A DNA stretch of 64,000 bases, taken from the NCBI GenBank assembly GCA_963576725.1, contig OY755247.1:13582534-13646533 (forward strand), given 5' to 3'. The notes beneath the pieces were generated by a model, which was not told the origin of the DNA, did not search any database, and saw nothing but the letters and a program-made list of their open reading frames with translations. Numbering within the stretch: the stretch's first letter is position 1; each line of letters starts with the position of its first letter. The stretch is from Azorinus chamasolen (lineage: Eukaryota > Mollusca > Bivalvia > Cardiida > Solecurtidae). Shown here one piece after another: positions 1 through 9,295 of the stretch. A program made the position numbers and the translations under genes.

Positions 1-80
1 AGCGTTAAAAACTATTCACATTTAGGACAATCAATAGAAGGCCTTTATCCTGCTATAAATCTTTTTTGCCTGCTTAAATC

Positions 81-178
81 TTTCCTTTATATAAAAGCAT
101 TTTCATGAATTTGCAAACAGAGAAGACCCAGATCAGATGGCTCCTGTAGATCAGGGTCTACTCTCTCTGCTAATGGAA
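81..178. repeat. TTAA-A hairpin, partial
   Basis: The element has a left end like TTTCCTTTATATAAAAGC, then the AACAGAGAAGACCCAGATC arm, a shortened centre, and the opposite arm reading ATCAGGGTCTACTC. The right half is missing. This is the family that dominates the window. Confidence 0.8.
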
Positions 179-498
179 AATATACCCTCGCATTACCAGT
201 TTTCGTGTGGATAACCATTCAATCACGGATTAAAATGATGAGATAACAACAATTTAAAAATGAAACACGCCAACAAACAAAGCAAATATTGCATTATTTA
301 CCCCCTAAAGAAATGTACAAATTGTGGCAATAATTTTGGCATAAGCGTCATTTTGATCTGTACAGCAAATTACGTCATCACAGGCGGTATACCTATTTTT
401 GTGGACAGCAGAAAAATCAATAAAATCGAGGCCCTGATGGGGTTACAAGTAAACAACCACCACATAGAGAGAAAAAAATGTCATCTCTATCTATTCAT
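179..498. other. No gene recognised (gap)
   Basis: This AT-rich stretch lies just beyond the stop codon of the minus-strand exon at 499-642. It could be that gene's 3' untranslated region, but I see no convincing AATAAA on the minus strand. A plus-strand open frame crosses it and the exon, and I regard that frame as a shadow. Confidence 0.4.
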
Positions 499-642
499 TC
501 ACTGTAAAATGTTTTTATCTTCACAACAATATTTTGTAACAATTTTGGACATATTGCCCTCAAGGCGTACTGATGACACAGATGTCATTGAGGAAGGGGA
601 GGAAAGGCGGTACTTCTTTGCAGAAGGTGGGATGTTGTAAAC
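499..642 (-). CDS. Candidate terminal coding exon, unidentified gene A
   Basis: Read on the minus strand, a good acceptor (TATACTTTTAG at 653-643, with an AT/pyrimidine-rich lead) is followed by 47 codons and a TGA stop at 501-499. The peptide starts VYNIPPSAKKYRLSSPSSMT and ends with a Lys-Asn-Ile-Leu-Gln tail. It is serine-rich in the middle with a Cys-Cys pair near the end. The exon begins at a codon boundary (phase 0), which matches the phase-0 donor of the exon at 861-914. I do not recognise the family. It is supported by composition, splice signals and phase only; chance is possible. Confidence 0.4.
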   Translation of the reverse strand, partial: VYNIPPSAKKYRLSSPSSMTSVSSVRLEGNMSKIVTKYCCEDKNILQ

Positions 643-860
643 CTAAAAGTATATGTCTAAATAAGAAATAAATCTACTCAAAAACCATTTAAAACTGTTC
701 AAAATATACCTATAGATCTATATATAAACTATCTAATGTATTCATAATCATCATCAGCATTCGTGATTTATTTCCAACAAAATTTGTATTAGGGCCTCAT
801 AAGAAAACCACCACAGTTAACTCCCTTGCAATGGTAAACAGAATTATTGAATCGGTACAC

Positions 861-914
861 CTGACCCTTACGTTGCATAGTATTGTGTTTACAAACAGAT
901 GACAGTAACTTGGG
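861..914 (-). CDS. Candidate 54-bp internal exon, gene A
   Basis: The minus-strand acceptor CATTCAACAG precedes 54 bases encoding PKLLSSVCKHNTMQRKGQ, followed by the donor GTGTAC after CAG. It is in phase 0 on both sides, so it joins in frame to the exon at 499-642 and to the phase-0 donor of the exon at 1028-1092. An alternative donor GTAAGG lies 11 bases earlier but would break the frame with the next exon. The frame is also open upstream of the acceptor. The exon is short, so confidence rests on phase agreement. Confidence 0.35.
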
Positions 915-1027
915 CTGTTGAATGGACTTTTTAATCAGAAAATTGTATGAAAGCTATAATGCATCAAACAGAATAAAATAAAATACCACATTTTGCAACC
1001 ATAGACACAAAATTAGCAGTGATTTAC

Positions 1028-1092
1028 CCCTCCAAGTTTGATTCTTAGAATTTTTGGTGGCAACTTGGCGGAGTGGGTGTTGTCCACTTGCT
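1028..1092 (-). CDS. Candidate 65-bp internal exon, gene A
   Basis: The minus-strand acceptor CATAAACTTCAG is followed by a basic, proline-containing peptide, QVDNTHSAKLPPKILRIKLG, and the donor GGGGTAAAT. The exon enters with two bases completing a codon and leaves in phase 0, agreeing with the exon at 861-914. The start exon at 9185-9295 ends in phase 0. At least one exon whose length is one more than a multiple of three must therefore lie between them, and I could not find it. An in-frame TAA just upstream of the acceptor fits an exon boundary here. The family is unknown; short basic PPKILRIKL-type stretches occur in many nuclear proteins, but that is not evidence of identity. Confidence 0.4.
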
Positions 1093-1302
1093 CTGAAGTT
1101 TATGACATCAGAATCAAAACAGTGCGTGTGATATCGAAATGATTTCCGGTAACACGAAAATAACTCTACCTCGATTTGAGGTAACTGGAGGATAGAGTTG
1201 ATTCTAAAATTTCTGCCTTAGCAAAATGTTTTGTGTTTATAATAAATTATGCTAATATGCTATTTTATTTCATATTCATCCTGTCTCTCTTTCCTACATG
1301 AA

Positions 1303-2940
1303 TCAGAGCAACAGATAAAGGCATGTACTCAAATACTAAATTGTCTTTTCTCCACCAACAATTCTAACAAGAGGGCCAGAATGGCCCTGACATCGCTCAC
1401 CAGCCAATCAGAGGAGAAGATGTTCAAAGTTTTCACTATATGTTTCTAGAGAAAACTGGCACCCCTGGGGCGGGGTCAATTTTGAACCCAGGGGCATAAT
1501 GTATATAACTTTTGTAGAGGACCTGAACATGATGCTATGTGCCAGATATGAAAGCTAAGAACCGTTCAGTTTCAGAGAAGAATATATTCAAAGTTTTACC
1601 ATATATTTCTATTGAAAACTGGCTACCCCTGGGGCGGGGCCAATTTTGACCCCAGGGGCATAATTTATATAAATTTTGTAGAGGACTTGAACATGATGCT
1701 ATGTGCCAAATATGAAAGCTTAGAACCTTCCAGTTTCAGAGGAGAAGATTTTCAAAGTTTCACTATATGTTTCTATTGAAAACTGACCACCCCTGGGGCG
1801 GGGCCAATTTTGACCCCAGGGGCATATTTTATATAAATTTTGTAGAGGACCTGAACATGATGCTATGTGCCAAATATGAAAGCTGAGAACCCTGTAGATT
1901 CAGAAGAATTTTTTTTCAAAGTTGTCACTATGTGTTTCTATTCAAAACTGGCTACCCCTGGGGCGGGGCCAATTTTGACCCCAGGGGCATAATTTATATA
2001 ACTTTTCTAGAGGACCTGAACATGATGCTATGTGCCAAATATGAAAGCTGAGAACCGTGTAGATTCAGAGGAGAAGATTTTCAAAGTTGTCACTATATGT
2101 TTCTAATGAAATCTGGCTACCCCTGGGGCGGGGCCAATTTTGACCCTGGGGCCATAATTTATATAACTTTTGTAGAGGACCTGAACATGATGCTATGTGC
2201 CAAATATGAAAGCTGAGAACCCTGTAGATTCAGAGGAGAAGATTTTCAAAGTTGTCACTATATGTTTCTATTCAAAACTGGCTACCCCTGGGGCGGGGCC
2301 AATTTTGACCCCAGGGGCATAATTTATATAACTTTTGTAGAGGACCTGAACATGATGCTATGTGCCAAATATGAAAGCTGAGAACCGTGTAGATTCAGAG
2401 GAGAAGATTTTCAAAGTTGTCACTATATGTTTCTATTCAAAACTGGCTACCCCTGGGGCGGGGCCAATTTTGACCCCAGGGGCATAATTTATATAACTTT
2501 TGTAGAGGACCTGAACATGATGCTTTGTGCCAAATATGAAAGCTGAGAACCCTGTAGATTCAGAGGAGAAGATTTTCAAAGTTTTACTATATATTTCAAT
2601 AGAAAACAAGGCACCCCTGGGGCGGGGCCAATTTTGACCCCAGGGGCAAAATTTATATAACTTTTGTAGAGGACCTAAAGATGATGCTATGTACCAAAGA
2701 TGAAAGCTGAGAACCCTGTAGATTCAGAGGAGAAGATTTTTAAAGGTTCAAATTGTTGACGCCCGACGACGGACGACGGACGACGACGGACGACGGACAT
2801 CAAGTGATCACAAAAGCTCACCCTGAGCACAAAAGTGCTCTGGTGAGCTAAAAAGTGGTCACAACATAGGGGTTGGCGGAGAAATGAAGGAATTATTCTT
2901 GAAAATGTTTTAATTTATGCATCTTATCTGGACCTCTGAT
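1303..2940. repeat. Family D hairpin element split by a P element
   Basis: The left half (CAGAGCAACAGATAAAG... to CTCCACCAA, about 1303-1359) and the right half (AGTGGTCACAACATAGGG... CATCTTATCTGGACCTCTG, about 2853-2938) are the two arms of one family D element. The 1.5-kb tandem element at 1366-2854 sits exactly where the hairpin centre should be. Confidence 0.75.
1366..2854 (+). mobile_element. P element with eight 164-165 bp tandem units
   Basis: The 5' end is AACAAGAGGGCCAGAATGGC, with a GGGCC/GGCCC hairpin and then GCTCACCAG. Eight units follow, each marked by CCCCTGGGGCGGGGCCAATT (near 1462, 1626, 1790, 1955, 2120, 2285, 2450, 2614), then a GACGACGG microsatellite (2759-2800). The 3' end has a GAGCAC/GTGCTC hairpin, CTGGTGAGC (inverted copy of the 5' GCTCACCAG) and TAAAA. 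No coding capacity is seen. The terminal hairpin followed by CTAA is also reminiscent of non-autonomous Helitrons. Bivalve pearl/DINE-TR1 elements have this kind of tandem core plus microsatellite. Confidence 0.8.
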
Positions 2941-3392
2941 GAATATTCTTAAAGTACAAAGTATCTCAGTCATGCATTACATTTACAGATGTATAGAGAC
3001 TTCATACTTGGCATGTATACTCATCCCATGCAGCTAACTTTTGAAGGGAGACATATGTCAAGGTCATGCCACACAGTCAAAGGTCATATGTCTAAAAACT
3101 TTCATTTTACCATATTTTTTTAACTAATAGAGATAGACATCATATTTAGCACGCCTACTTAATTTCATAAAACTGCAAACTTTGAGGGTTAAAACACTTA
3201 TTAGGGGCAAAGTGATTCATAACAATATGCTGCTTTTTTATATTTTAAATTAATAGTTATGTTATGGACTGTAATCATGTCCTATTATTCAGTCTGACAT
3301 AATCATAGCAGAATTTTAAACTGATTCTAACATGCAGACAACAGTAAACTGGTGTTGCAGACAAAGAATTACTTAGCGTGCAAATTATTAAT
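2940..3392. other. No gene recognised (gap)
   Basis: This is AT-rich sequence with a short region around 3045-3090 resembling the AAGGTCA-type units found in P elements elsewhere in the window. I see no coding exon. Confidence 0.4.
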
Positions 3393-3526
3393 TACATAAA
3401 TACTTGAACTGCTCTGATCTAATATTTCGACCACTAAGGGCCTTTTTCAAAGATTATCATGATAATCTTTGAAAAAGGCCCTTAGTGGTCGAAATATTAG
3501 ATCAGAGCAGTTCAAGTATTTATGTA
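3393..3526. repeat. Perfect 134-bp palindrome
   Basis: Each arm is 67 bases with no spacer; the centre is TCATGA at 3457-3462. Arms run from TACATAAATACTTG inward through TTCGACCACTAAGGGCC to AAAGATTATCA, and the right arm is the exact reverse complement. It differs from every MITE core in the window and contains no open frame. Confidence 0.95.
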
Positions 3527-3599
3527 TTATATTAATTCCCTATTTTGGAATATTTTCTTCATTATTAATTACAAATAAATCCACAGGACATTAGTCAAA

Positions 3600-4886
3600 A
3601 CTAGAGGTTTTTGTCACAAAAACGGATGTCTCCCCTCTAATAAAAACAATATGTAAAGGGAAATCACTAAAAATGTTATGGTCTTGATGAATGATACTTC
3701 CCCTCATTATGCGTTTTCCACACTACATTTTTCAAGAAAAAAATGATAACAGCTAATAACTCCAAAAATACTGATACCAGATTTATGGCCCTTGTGCATG
3801 ACACTTACTTTCAACATGCTCTTTCCAAAAATAAAATGTCATTCCAATAGCATCAGTCGAACAGGAGTTATTGATCGGCCAAAAAATGTAACAAAGGGCA
3901 ATAACTCCAAAAGTATTGAAGCCAGAATTATGGCCCTTGTTCATGACACTTTCTCTCATCATGCTCTTTCCATGCATGAAGTTTCAATACGATGGCAAGA
4001 GCCATGTAGGAGTTATCGTCCGGACAAGAAAGAATTAAACAAATGTACAAGGGGCAATAACTCTAAATTTATTGAAGCTCGAGTTATAGATCTTATGCAT
4101 GACACTTTCTCTTATCATGATCGTTCCATGTATGAAGTTTCACTCCAATGGCATGTGTCACATAGGAGTAATCATCCGGACAAAAAATTGTGATTTTTTT
4201 ACAAAGGGCAATAACTCCAATATTAGTGAAGCCAGAGTTATGGACCTTGTGCATGACACTTCCTCTCGTTATGATCTTTCCATATATGAAGTTTCAATCC
4301 AATGGCATGAGCCATATTGAAGTTATCGTCCGGACAAAAAAGTGTGATTTTTTTACAAAGGGCAATAACTCCTATATTAGTGAAGCCAGAGTTATGTACC
4401 TTCTGCATGACACTTCCTCTCATCATGCTCTTTCCATATATGAAGTTTCAATCAACTGGCATCAGGCATATTGAAGTTATTGTCGGGACAAAAAATTATG
4501 ATATTTTTTACAAAGGGCAATAACTCCAATATTAGTGAAGCCAGAGTTATGGACCTTGTGCATGACACTTCCTCTCGTCCTGATCTTTCCATATATGAAG
4601 TTTCAATCCACTGGCATGAGCCATATAGGAGTTATCGTCCGGACAAAAAAATGTGATTTTTTTTTTACAAAGGGCAATAACTCCAATATTAGTGAAGCCA
4701 GAGTTATGGACCTTGTGCATGACACTTCCTCTCATTATGCTCTTTCCATATATGAAGTTTCAATCAACTGGCATCAGGCATATTGAAGTTATCGTCCGGA
4801 CAAAAAGTGTGACAGACAGACGGACAGACAGACAACTCTCACGAAAACAATATGTCTCCCCCATATAAATATGGGGGGAGACATAA
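3600..4886 (+). mobile_element. P element, ATGTCTCCCC type, with ~155 bp units
   Basis: The start is CTAGAGGTTTTTGTCACAAAAAC (hairpin GTTTTTG/CAAAAAC) followed by ATGTCTCCCC. Units of about 155 bp are marked by ACAAAGGGCAATAACTCCAA (near 3891, 4050, 4201, 4355, 4510, 4667). An ACAG/ACGG microsatellite (4812-4833) follows, then a terminal hairpin of TATGTCTCCCCC with GGGGGGAGACATA. Short open frames appear in both strands because units repeat, but the units differ in length by non-multiples of three. A close relative is at 48230-49816 and a 5' fragment at 56579. Confidence 0.85.
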
Positions 4887-4988
4887 ATAAACGGCAGCAG
4901 ACTACAATGAGGTTGTCTTCATGTAAGTAGTACAGCTCTACACAGTTGGCTAAACTGAGCCTGATCCTCAAAACCTGATAATCTGGCA

Positions 4989-5115
4989 CCAAGGTTATAA
5001 AACTTTTTGCTTGAGTCTGATCATTCTCAAGCATCTGATTGGTCAGATTCTGAGCTTGCCAATCAGATACTTGAGAATGATCTCAGACTCGGTCTCTGAA
5101 GTTTTATAACCTTGG
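4989..5115. repeat. Imperfect inverted repeat
   Basis: The arms CCAAGGTTATAAAACTT...TGATCATTCTCAAGCATCTGATTGG and CCAATCAGATACTTGAGAATGATC...AAGTTTTATAACCTTGG are complementary with a few mismatches around a 15-base spacer. It is not one of the recurrent families here, and this is the only copy in the window. Confidence 0.75.
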
Positions 5116-5424
5116 GCCCTGAACTAGAAATACGTCCGCGAGGATATTTGAACTTTCCAGGGTAGACTTTATCCTCATTAGTATATCAATACAGTGATAT
5201 CCTATTGCATTTCCTTTGAGTATGAAATTTCAGGTGGTACCCATCCCTAGCCTTGACTGATGATCAAGTCCATGTGAATCTGATTTGGCTCACTAGAAAT
5301 ATGTCAAACCTATCGCTAAATAAAACACTTTGCACAACAGTTCCGATGAAGAACATAACACCATACTGCACAATGTTTCTTAAAATGAGTGAACAGTTGC
5401 ATGAAATACCAACTGTTAATTCTA
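5116..5424. other. No gene accepted (gap)
   Basis: A plus-strand frame is open from about 5229 after an ATTTCAG acceptor-like site and runs about 60 codons into the next MITE. It has no recognisable motif or donor, so I do not call it. Confidence 0.3.
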
Positions 5425-5425
5425 A

Positions 5426-5612
5426 CCCTTTCCTTTATATACACCCATTTTCACGTATTTGCAAACAAAGCAGACCCTGACCAGACAGTTACTACAGGAA
5501 CCATCTGCTCAGGGTCTGCTTTGTATCTGCTTCTTTACTTTCTAAAATGGCTAGAATGTTCTAAAACCTTTGTAGATGCATGAAAAGGCATTTATAATTA
5601 TGAAGGAGAGGG
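5426..5612. repeat. TTAA-A MITE
   Basis: CCCTTTCCTTTATAT left end, a GCAGACCCTGACCAGACAG arm and its partner, and a GAAGGAGAGGG right end. The TTAA at 5613-5616 is shared with the next element. Confidence 0.75.
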
Positions 5613-5616
5613 TTAA

Positions 5617-5842
5617 CCCTTTTCTCCATAAATCTGCCTTTCTATGCATTTGCAAACAGAGTAGACCCAGATCAGACAGCTCCAATAGAATCTGCTATGT
5701 TTGCTTATAATATAATATAGATATGATTCTACAGTTTCTGCCATGGCCAAAATTTCCTCTCTCAATGAGCTATTGTAACAATTTAATCTATGAATATTCA
5801 TGACGTTATCATTTCTTGCATGAATATTCATGGAGGAAAGGG
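5617..5842. repeat. TTAA-A MITE
   Basis: Starts CCCTTTTCTCCATAAATC and ends CATGGAGGAAAGGG, with TTAA on both sides (5613-5616 and 5843-5846). The right half of the hairpin core is deleted. Confidence 0.8.
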
Positions 5843-5902
5843 TTAATATTCTTAATGTCATATACCATATTCTCCCTAACAAATTACCTCACTAAACTAA
5901 CA

Positions 5903-6066
5903 TTACCTCATAGGCTATTTTTAGATCCATCCTCTTTGAATAAATCTACTGAAAAGGAGCATTTACTACAGAAAAGGAAAATTTTAGAATTGTGTAAGTA
6001 AACCAAGAACATTAAATTTTTTGCTCCTATGGCGTCAATACGCGTCAAATATAAGGGAGTGGGATA
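5903..6066. repeat. TTAA-B MITE, degenerate
   Basis: Recognised by AGGCTATTTTTAGATCC, AAAAGGAGCATTTACTA and GCTCCTATGG; most of the hairpin core is lost. It ends GGGAGTGGG. Confidence 0.65.
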
Positions 6067-6154
6067 AACACCCACTTACTTCTGGAGGAAACAATTGATT
6101 AATGAAACAACTAAAACCTTATATATAAATAAAGAATCATAGCTTTTCACTAAT

Positions 6155-6250
6155 ACAGACAGAAGCTTAATGCAGACTGACAGCAAATGCAGAAAGCTAC
6201 CAGGGAGCCTTCATTCTGCTTTCATTCTGGATTAAGCAAACCACCTGTAT
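6155..6250. repeat. TA-C hairpin, degenerate
   Basis: Arms AAGCTTAATGCAGACTG...GCAGAAAGCT and CATTCTGCTTTCATTCTGG...AAACCACCTG still pair imperfectly. The outer ends are not clear. Confidence 0.55.
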
Positions 6251-6339
6251 ACAAAATACAAGAAGCTCCTTCGAAAAATGTTATGCCCCCAGGAGCATTT
6301 TTAGAGATAATATGGTATTGTGTATATAAATATCATGGA

Positions 6340-6480
6340 ATAAAGGGTTGAATACTTAGTGTGAAACAATCTGGATCTTGATCTTGATCTTGATCAGATG
6401 CCAAGTAACTTGACATCTCATATGGATCCAAACTGTTTGCAAAGGTTATCGCCAAGTCGACAGCTTGCTTAAAGTTAACA
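6340..6480. repeat. F-family hairpin, partial
   Basis: Arms AAACAATCTGGATCTTGATC and CATATGGATCCAAACTGTTTGC, with an expanded GATCTT run in the left arm. Confidence 0.6.
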
Positions 6481-6505
6481 CGGAATTCTAGTGTTACAAC
6501 ACAAA

Positions 6506-6582
6506 TCGAGGGCTTGGTGCAAAACTATTCTAACTCCTTCACTTTGTGAATGAGTTAGAATAGTTTTACACCAAGCCCTCGA
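6506..6582. repeat. Family G hairpin
   Basis: A near-perfect hairpin: TCGAGGGCTTGGTGCAAAAC ... TTTACACCAAGCCCTCGA around CCTTCACTTTGTGAATG. Other copies are at 25561 and 38159. It is flanked by A-rich bases, but I cannot define a target duplication. Confidence 0.85.
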
Positions 6583-6671
6583 AATACAAATCGAAAATTC
6601 TCTTCATACTACAGCATTCTGTTACCTGACATTTATTCTGGCACTGAGAAGAAGTAAACATATGGTCTCAT

Positions 6672-6706
6672 CTGTGAACTTACCTGAAAATAGACAAAAC
6701 AATTTC
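6672..6706 (-). promoter_or_regulatory. Candidate recursive splice site (ratchet point)
   Basis: On the minus strand a pyrimidine-rich tract (TTGTTTTGTCTATTTTCAG) is followed immediately by GTAAGTTCAC. Acceptor and donor consensus therefore abut between 6684 and 6683. This is the signature of zero-length exons used for stepwise removal of long introns. It lies inside the putative 8-kb intron of gene A on the correct strand. A possible 58-bp RS-exon downstream ends at GTAACAG but contains a stop in phase 0. Confidence 0.4.
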
Positions 6707-6752
6707 ATGAGGAATTGAAGAAATTATTAATTTATTTAATTTGTAAATAAGA

Positions 6753-6899
6753 GTTCCAGATAAGGTGCATAAATCAAAACAATTTCAAGAATAACTTCTT
6801 TACTTCTTCCAGACGATTCTAAAGAGTGGTCACAACATAGGGTTTGGTGGTGAAATGAAGATTTTAGTATTTCTGTACGCACCTTTATCTGTAGCTCTG
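6753..6899. repeat. Family D element, left arm deleted
   Basis: Starts TTCCAGATAAGGTGC and ends CACCTTTATCTGTAGCTCTG, with the right arm ACGATTCTAAAGAGTGGTC intact and the complementary arm missing. Confidence 0.7.
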
Positions 6900-6931
6900 G
6901 TAAATTTTTGTGGATTTGGTGGAGAAATATA

Positions 6932-7591
6932 AACAAGAGGGCCAGAATGGCCCTGAAGCGCTCACCAGACAATCAGAGGAGAAGATTTTCAAAGTTTTCA
7001 CTATATGCTTTTATAGAAAACTAGCCGGCCCTGGGGTGGGCCAATTTTGACCCCAGGGACATAATTTATAATTATTATTATAACTTTTGTAGAGGACTCG
7101 AACATGATGCTATGAGCCAAATATGAAAGCTGAGAACCTTTCAGTTTCAGAGGAGAAGATTTTCAAAGTTTTCTCTATATGTTTCTACTGAAAACTACCC
7201 ACCCCTGGGGCGGGGCCAATTTTGACCCCAGGGCCATAATTTATATAACTTTTGTAGAGGACCTGAACATGATGCTATGTGCCAAATATGAAAGCTGAGA
7301 ACCTTCTGGTTCCAGAGGAGAAGATTTTCAAAGTTTTACTATATGTTTCTATTGAAAACTTTCAACCCCTGGGGCGGGGCCAATTTTGACCCCAGGGGCA
7401 TTATTTATATAACTTTTGTAGAGGACCTATAGGTGATGCTATGTACCAAAGATGAAAGCTGAGAACCCCGTAGATTCAGAGGAGAAGATTTTTAAAGGTT
7501 CAAATTGTTGATGCGGGACGACGGACGACGACGGACATCAGGCGATCACAAAAGCTCACCCTGAGCACTTTGTGCTCTGGTGAGCTAAAAA
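6932..7591 (+). mobile_element. P element, GGGCC type, three units
   Basis: A short relative of 1366-2854: AACAAGAGGGCCAGAATGGC start, three CCCTGGGG(C/T)GGGGCC units, GACGACGG stretch, then GAGCAC/GTGCTC hairpin and GGTGAGCTAAAAA. Its right flank (CATTTCTTATCTACAGCCCTG) resembles a family D-like end. Confidence 0.8.
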
Positions 7592-7681
7592 CATTTTGAT
7601 TAGATTTTCAAAATGCATTTCTTATCTACAGCCCTGATAGACAATTCCATTTTGAAAATTCTGCTTTCTTAGGGTGAAGCC

Positions 7682-7873
7682 CAGAGCAACAGATAAACAC
7701 ACATACTGACAAATACTAAAACAGTCTTTTCTTCACCAAACCCTATGTTGTGAGCACTCTTTAGAATCATCTCGATAGACTATTCTACAGAGTAGTTACG
7801 ACAAAGGATTTGGTGGAGAAATAAATAATTATTCCTGAAAATCTTTAAATTCACGCTTCTTACCTGGATCTCA
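7682..7873. repeat. Family D element
   Basis: CAGAGCAACAGATAAACAC start, both arms (CACTCTTTAGAATCATCTC and its partner) diverged, ending at CTTACCTGGATCTCAG. Confidence 0.7.
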
Positions 7874-8103
7874 GGTCAAGCCTTTCATTCATATAAACAT
7901 TATTTACTGAAAGCCTTTGGCTTTTGCATGTATATAATAACATAGCATTCTGAGTGTTTTACTTATAGACCACACTTTAAAACAAGATTTTTACCTGATC
8001 GGAACCACTTGACTGGAAGTCTGAAACCCCAACTCTCTAAGCCTCCAGTTTACTCCAATAATGCCTCTGACCCTGCACTAAAGCTTGGATGAGGGGTCAT
8101 TTT

Positions 8104-8325
8104 GTCACGCCTTTGCAAACAGAGTAGAAGTAGATCAGATTCTACTCCGTTTGCTAATGAAACAATGATATCATGAATATTAATTGGATTCATTGTTATA
8201 ACAGCACATTGACACAGGAAGTTTTGGCCATGTAGAATCATATCTATATCATATCATAAGCAAACAGCACAGACTCTGATCAGCTGCAGACAACTTCTAT
8301 ATTAGCGTTTTTATAGAGTAAAGGG
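8104..8325. repeat. TTAA-A MITE, degenerate
   Basis: A GTAGAAGTAGATCAG hairpin and an AAACAGCACAGACTCTG arm, ending GAGTAAAGGG next to the TTAA at 8326-8329, which it shares with the next copy. Confidence 0.65.
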
Positions 8326-8329
8326 TTAA

Positions 8330-8569
8330 CCCTTTCCCTGTTCTGTATTTAGGCCAAATTTCAATACCTACTGAATATTCATTAACAAAATAGTTATAAA
8401 GATATATGGAAGGTAGAACATTGTAGACATTTTAGAAAGCAAAGTAACAGATTTATCAAATTCTGTTAGCAAACAGAGTAGACCCTGATCAGACGGCTCC
8501 TCTAGGAGCCGTCTGATCTGGGTCTACTCTGTTTGCAAATGTGTGAAAACACGTTTATAGAGTAAAGGG
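8330..8569. repeat. TTAA-A MITE, complete
   Basis: CCCTTTCCCTGTTCTG start, GAGTAAAGGG end, TTAA at 8326-8329 and 8570-8573. The hairpin GCAAACAGAGTAGACCCTG ... CTGGGTCTACTCTGTTTGC is nearly perfect. Confidence 0.9.
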
Positions 8570-8592
8570 TTAATGTAATCCTGGGGTTAATA

Positions 8593-8740
8593 AGACAGGT
8601 GGTAGCAGGTCAAATGTAATGTAGGAAGCTCAGACAGGAAGCTCAGACAGGAGCTTTCTACATTACTTTTGTCCTTTACTCCATGAACATTCAGATAAGA
8701 AATGAATATCAATTAGATTAATATTTAAATGGCATATTAA
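8593..8740. repeat. TA-C fragment joined to a TTAA-A fragment
   Basis: An ACAGGTGGTAGCAGGTC arm with the AGGAAGCTCAGAC segment duplicated, then GAGCTTTCTACATTAC. It runs straight into a CTCCATGAACATTCAG TTAA-A end. Confidence 0.55.
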
Positions 8741-8964
8741 CCCTTCGCTTGCTGAATTTTAAAATACTTTTCTCCTTCTTTACCCAAGCCCTGTTATATA
8801 ATTACATATATCTTCACTGTGTACAAGTATTTCGCTGTGCTATCACTGCTGTGGAGAGCACTGGTTGCACAATCAACTTGTAAATAGTGCAGACCCTGAT
8901 GAGACAGCTCCTGGGTCTTCACTATTTACAGGTAGGTATATTGATGTGAATAGCAAGCGAAGGG
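8741..8964. repeat. TTAA-E MITE
   Basis: Ends CCCTTCGCTTGCTGAATTTT and AATAGCAAGCGAAGGGT; TTAA on the left, mutated to TCAA on the right. The left core arm GCAGACCCTGATGAGACAGC is kept, with the centre partly deleted. Confidence 0.85.
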
Positions 8965-8972
8965 TCAACACC

Positions 8973-9056
8973 AGATAATTCTAAAAATTTCCTTTCCTCT
9001 AGTAAATGCTCCTTTTCGGTAGATTTATTCAAAGAGGTAGGATCTCTAAAAATAGC
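8973..9056. repeat. TTAA-B right-half fragment
   Basis: Contains AGTAAATGCTCCTTTTCGGTAG and TCTAAAAATAGCCTATGACGG; no hairpin core. Confidence 0.65.
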
Positions 9057-9184
9057 CTATGACGGACTGGGTAACAGTGAAATGGTTTATCAGTATTTAA
9101 CTAAGCATCCATTCAGCATCAAAGACTTTTTCATCAAAATTTGCTAGAATTCAAAGTATTTAATATCCTTCAATTCTTTCTTAC

Positions 9185-9295
9185 CTCTCTGATAGTTTCA
9201 TCCAGAGATTGAATATAGCCCCTCATCCTGGCAAACTGCTTGCGTCTCAGCCAGAAATGATTAGAACGCAGCTTTTTGTGATTTGTCTCATCCAT
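9185..9295 (-). CDS. Candidate first coding exon, unidentified gene A
   Basis: The minus-strand ATG at 9295-9293 has a good context (ATTAACAATGG). It opens 37 codons, starting MDETNHKKLRSNHFWLRRKQ and ending SLDETIRE, followed by a strong donor GAGGTAAGAAAG (9188-9177). The peptide is highly charged with an Arg/Lys-rich centre and no hydrophobic leader, so a cytosolic or nuclear protein is suggested. The exon ends in phase 0. Downstream exons are proposed at 1028-1092, 861-914 and 499-642 with one or more unseen. It could instead be the start of a different transcript. I do not recognise the family. Confidence 0.45.

Noticed and set aside
260..640. 126-codon plus-strand open frame
   Set aside because: It overlaps the minus-strand exon candidate, has no splice or start context, and reads as low-quality sequence upstream.
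1060..1080. A-box-like TGGCGGAGTGG suggesting a tRNA or SINE
   Set aside because: No B box follows; the bases fit better inside the minus-strand exon at 1028-1092.
5229..5480. Plus-strand frame after an ATTTCAG site
   Set aside because: It runs into a MITE arm, with no donor and no recognisable motif.
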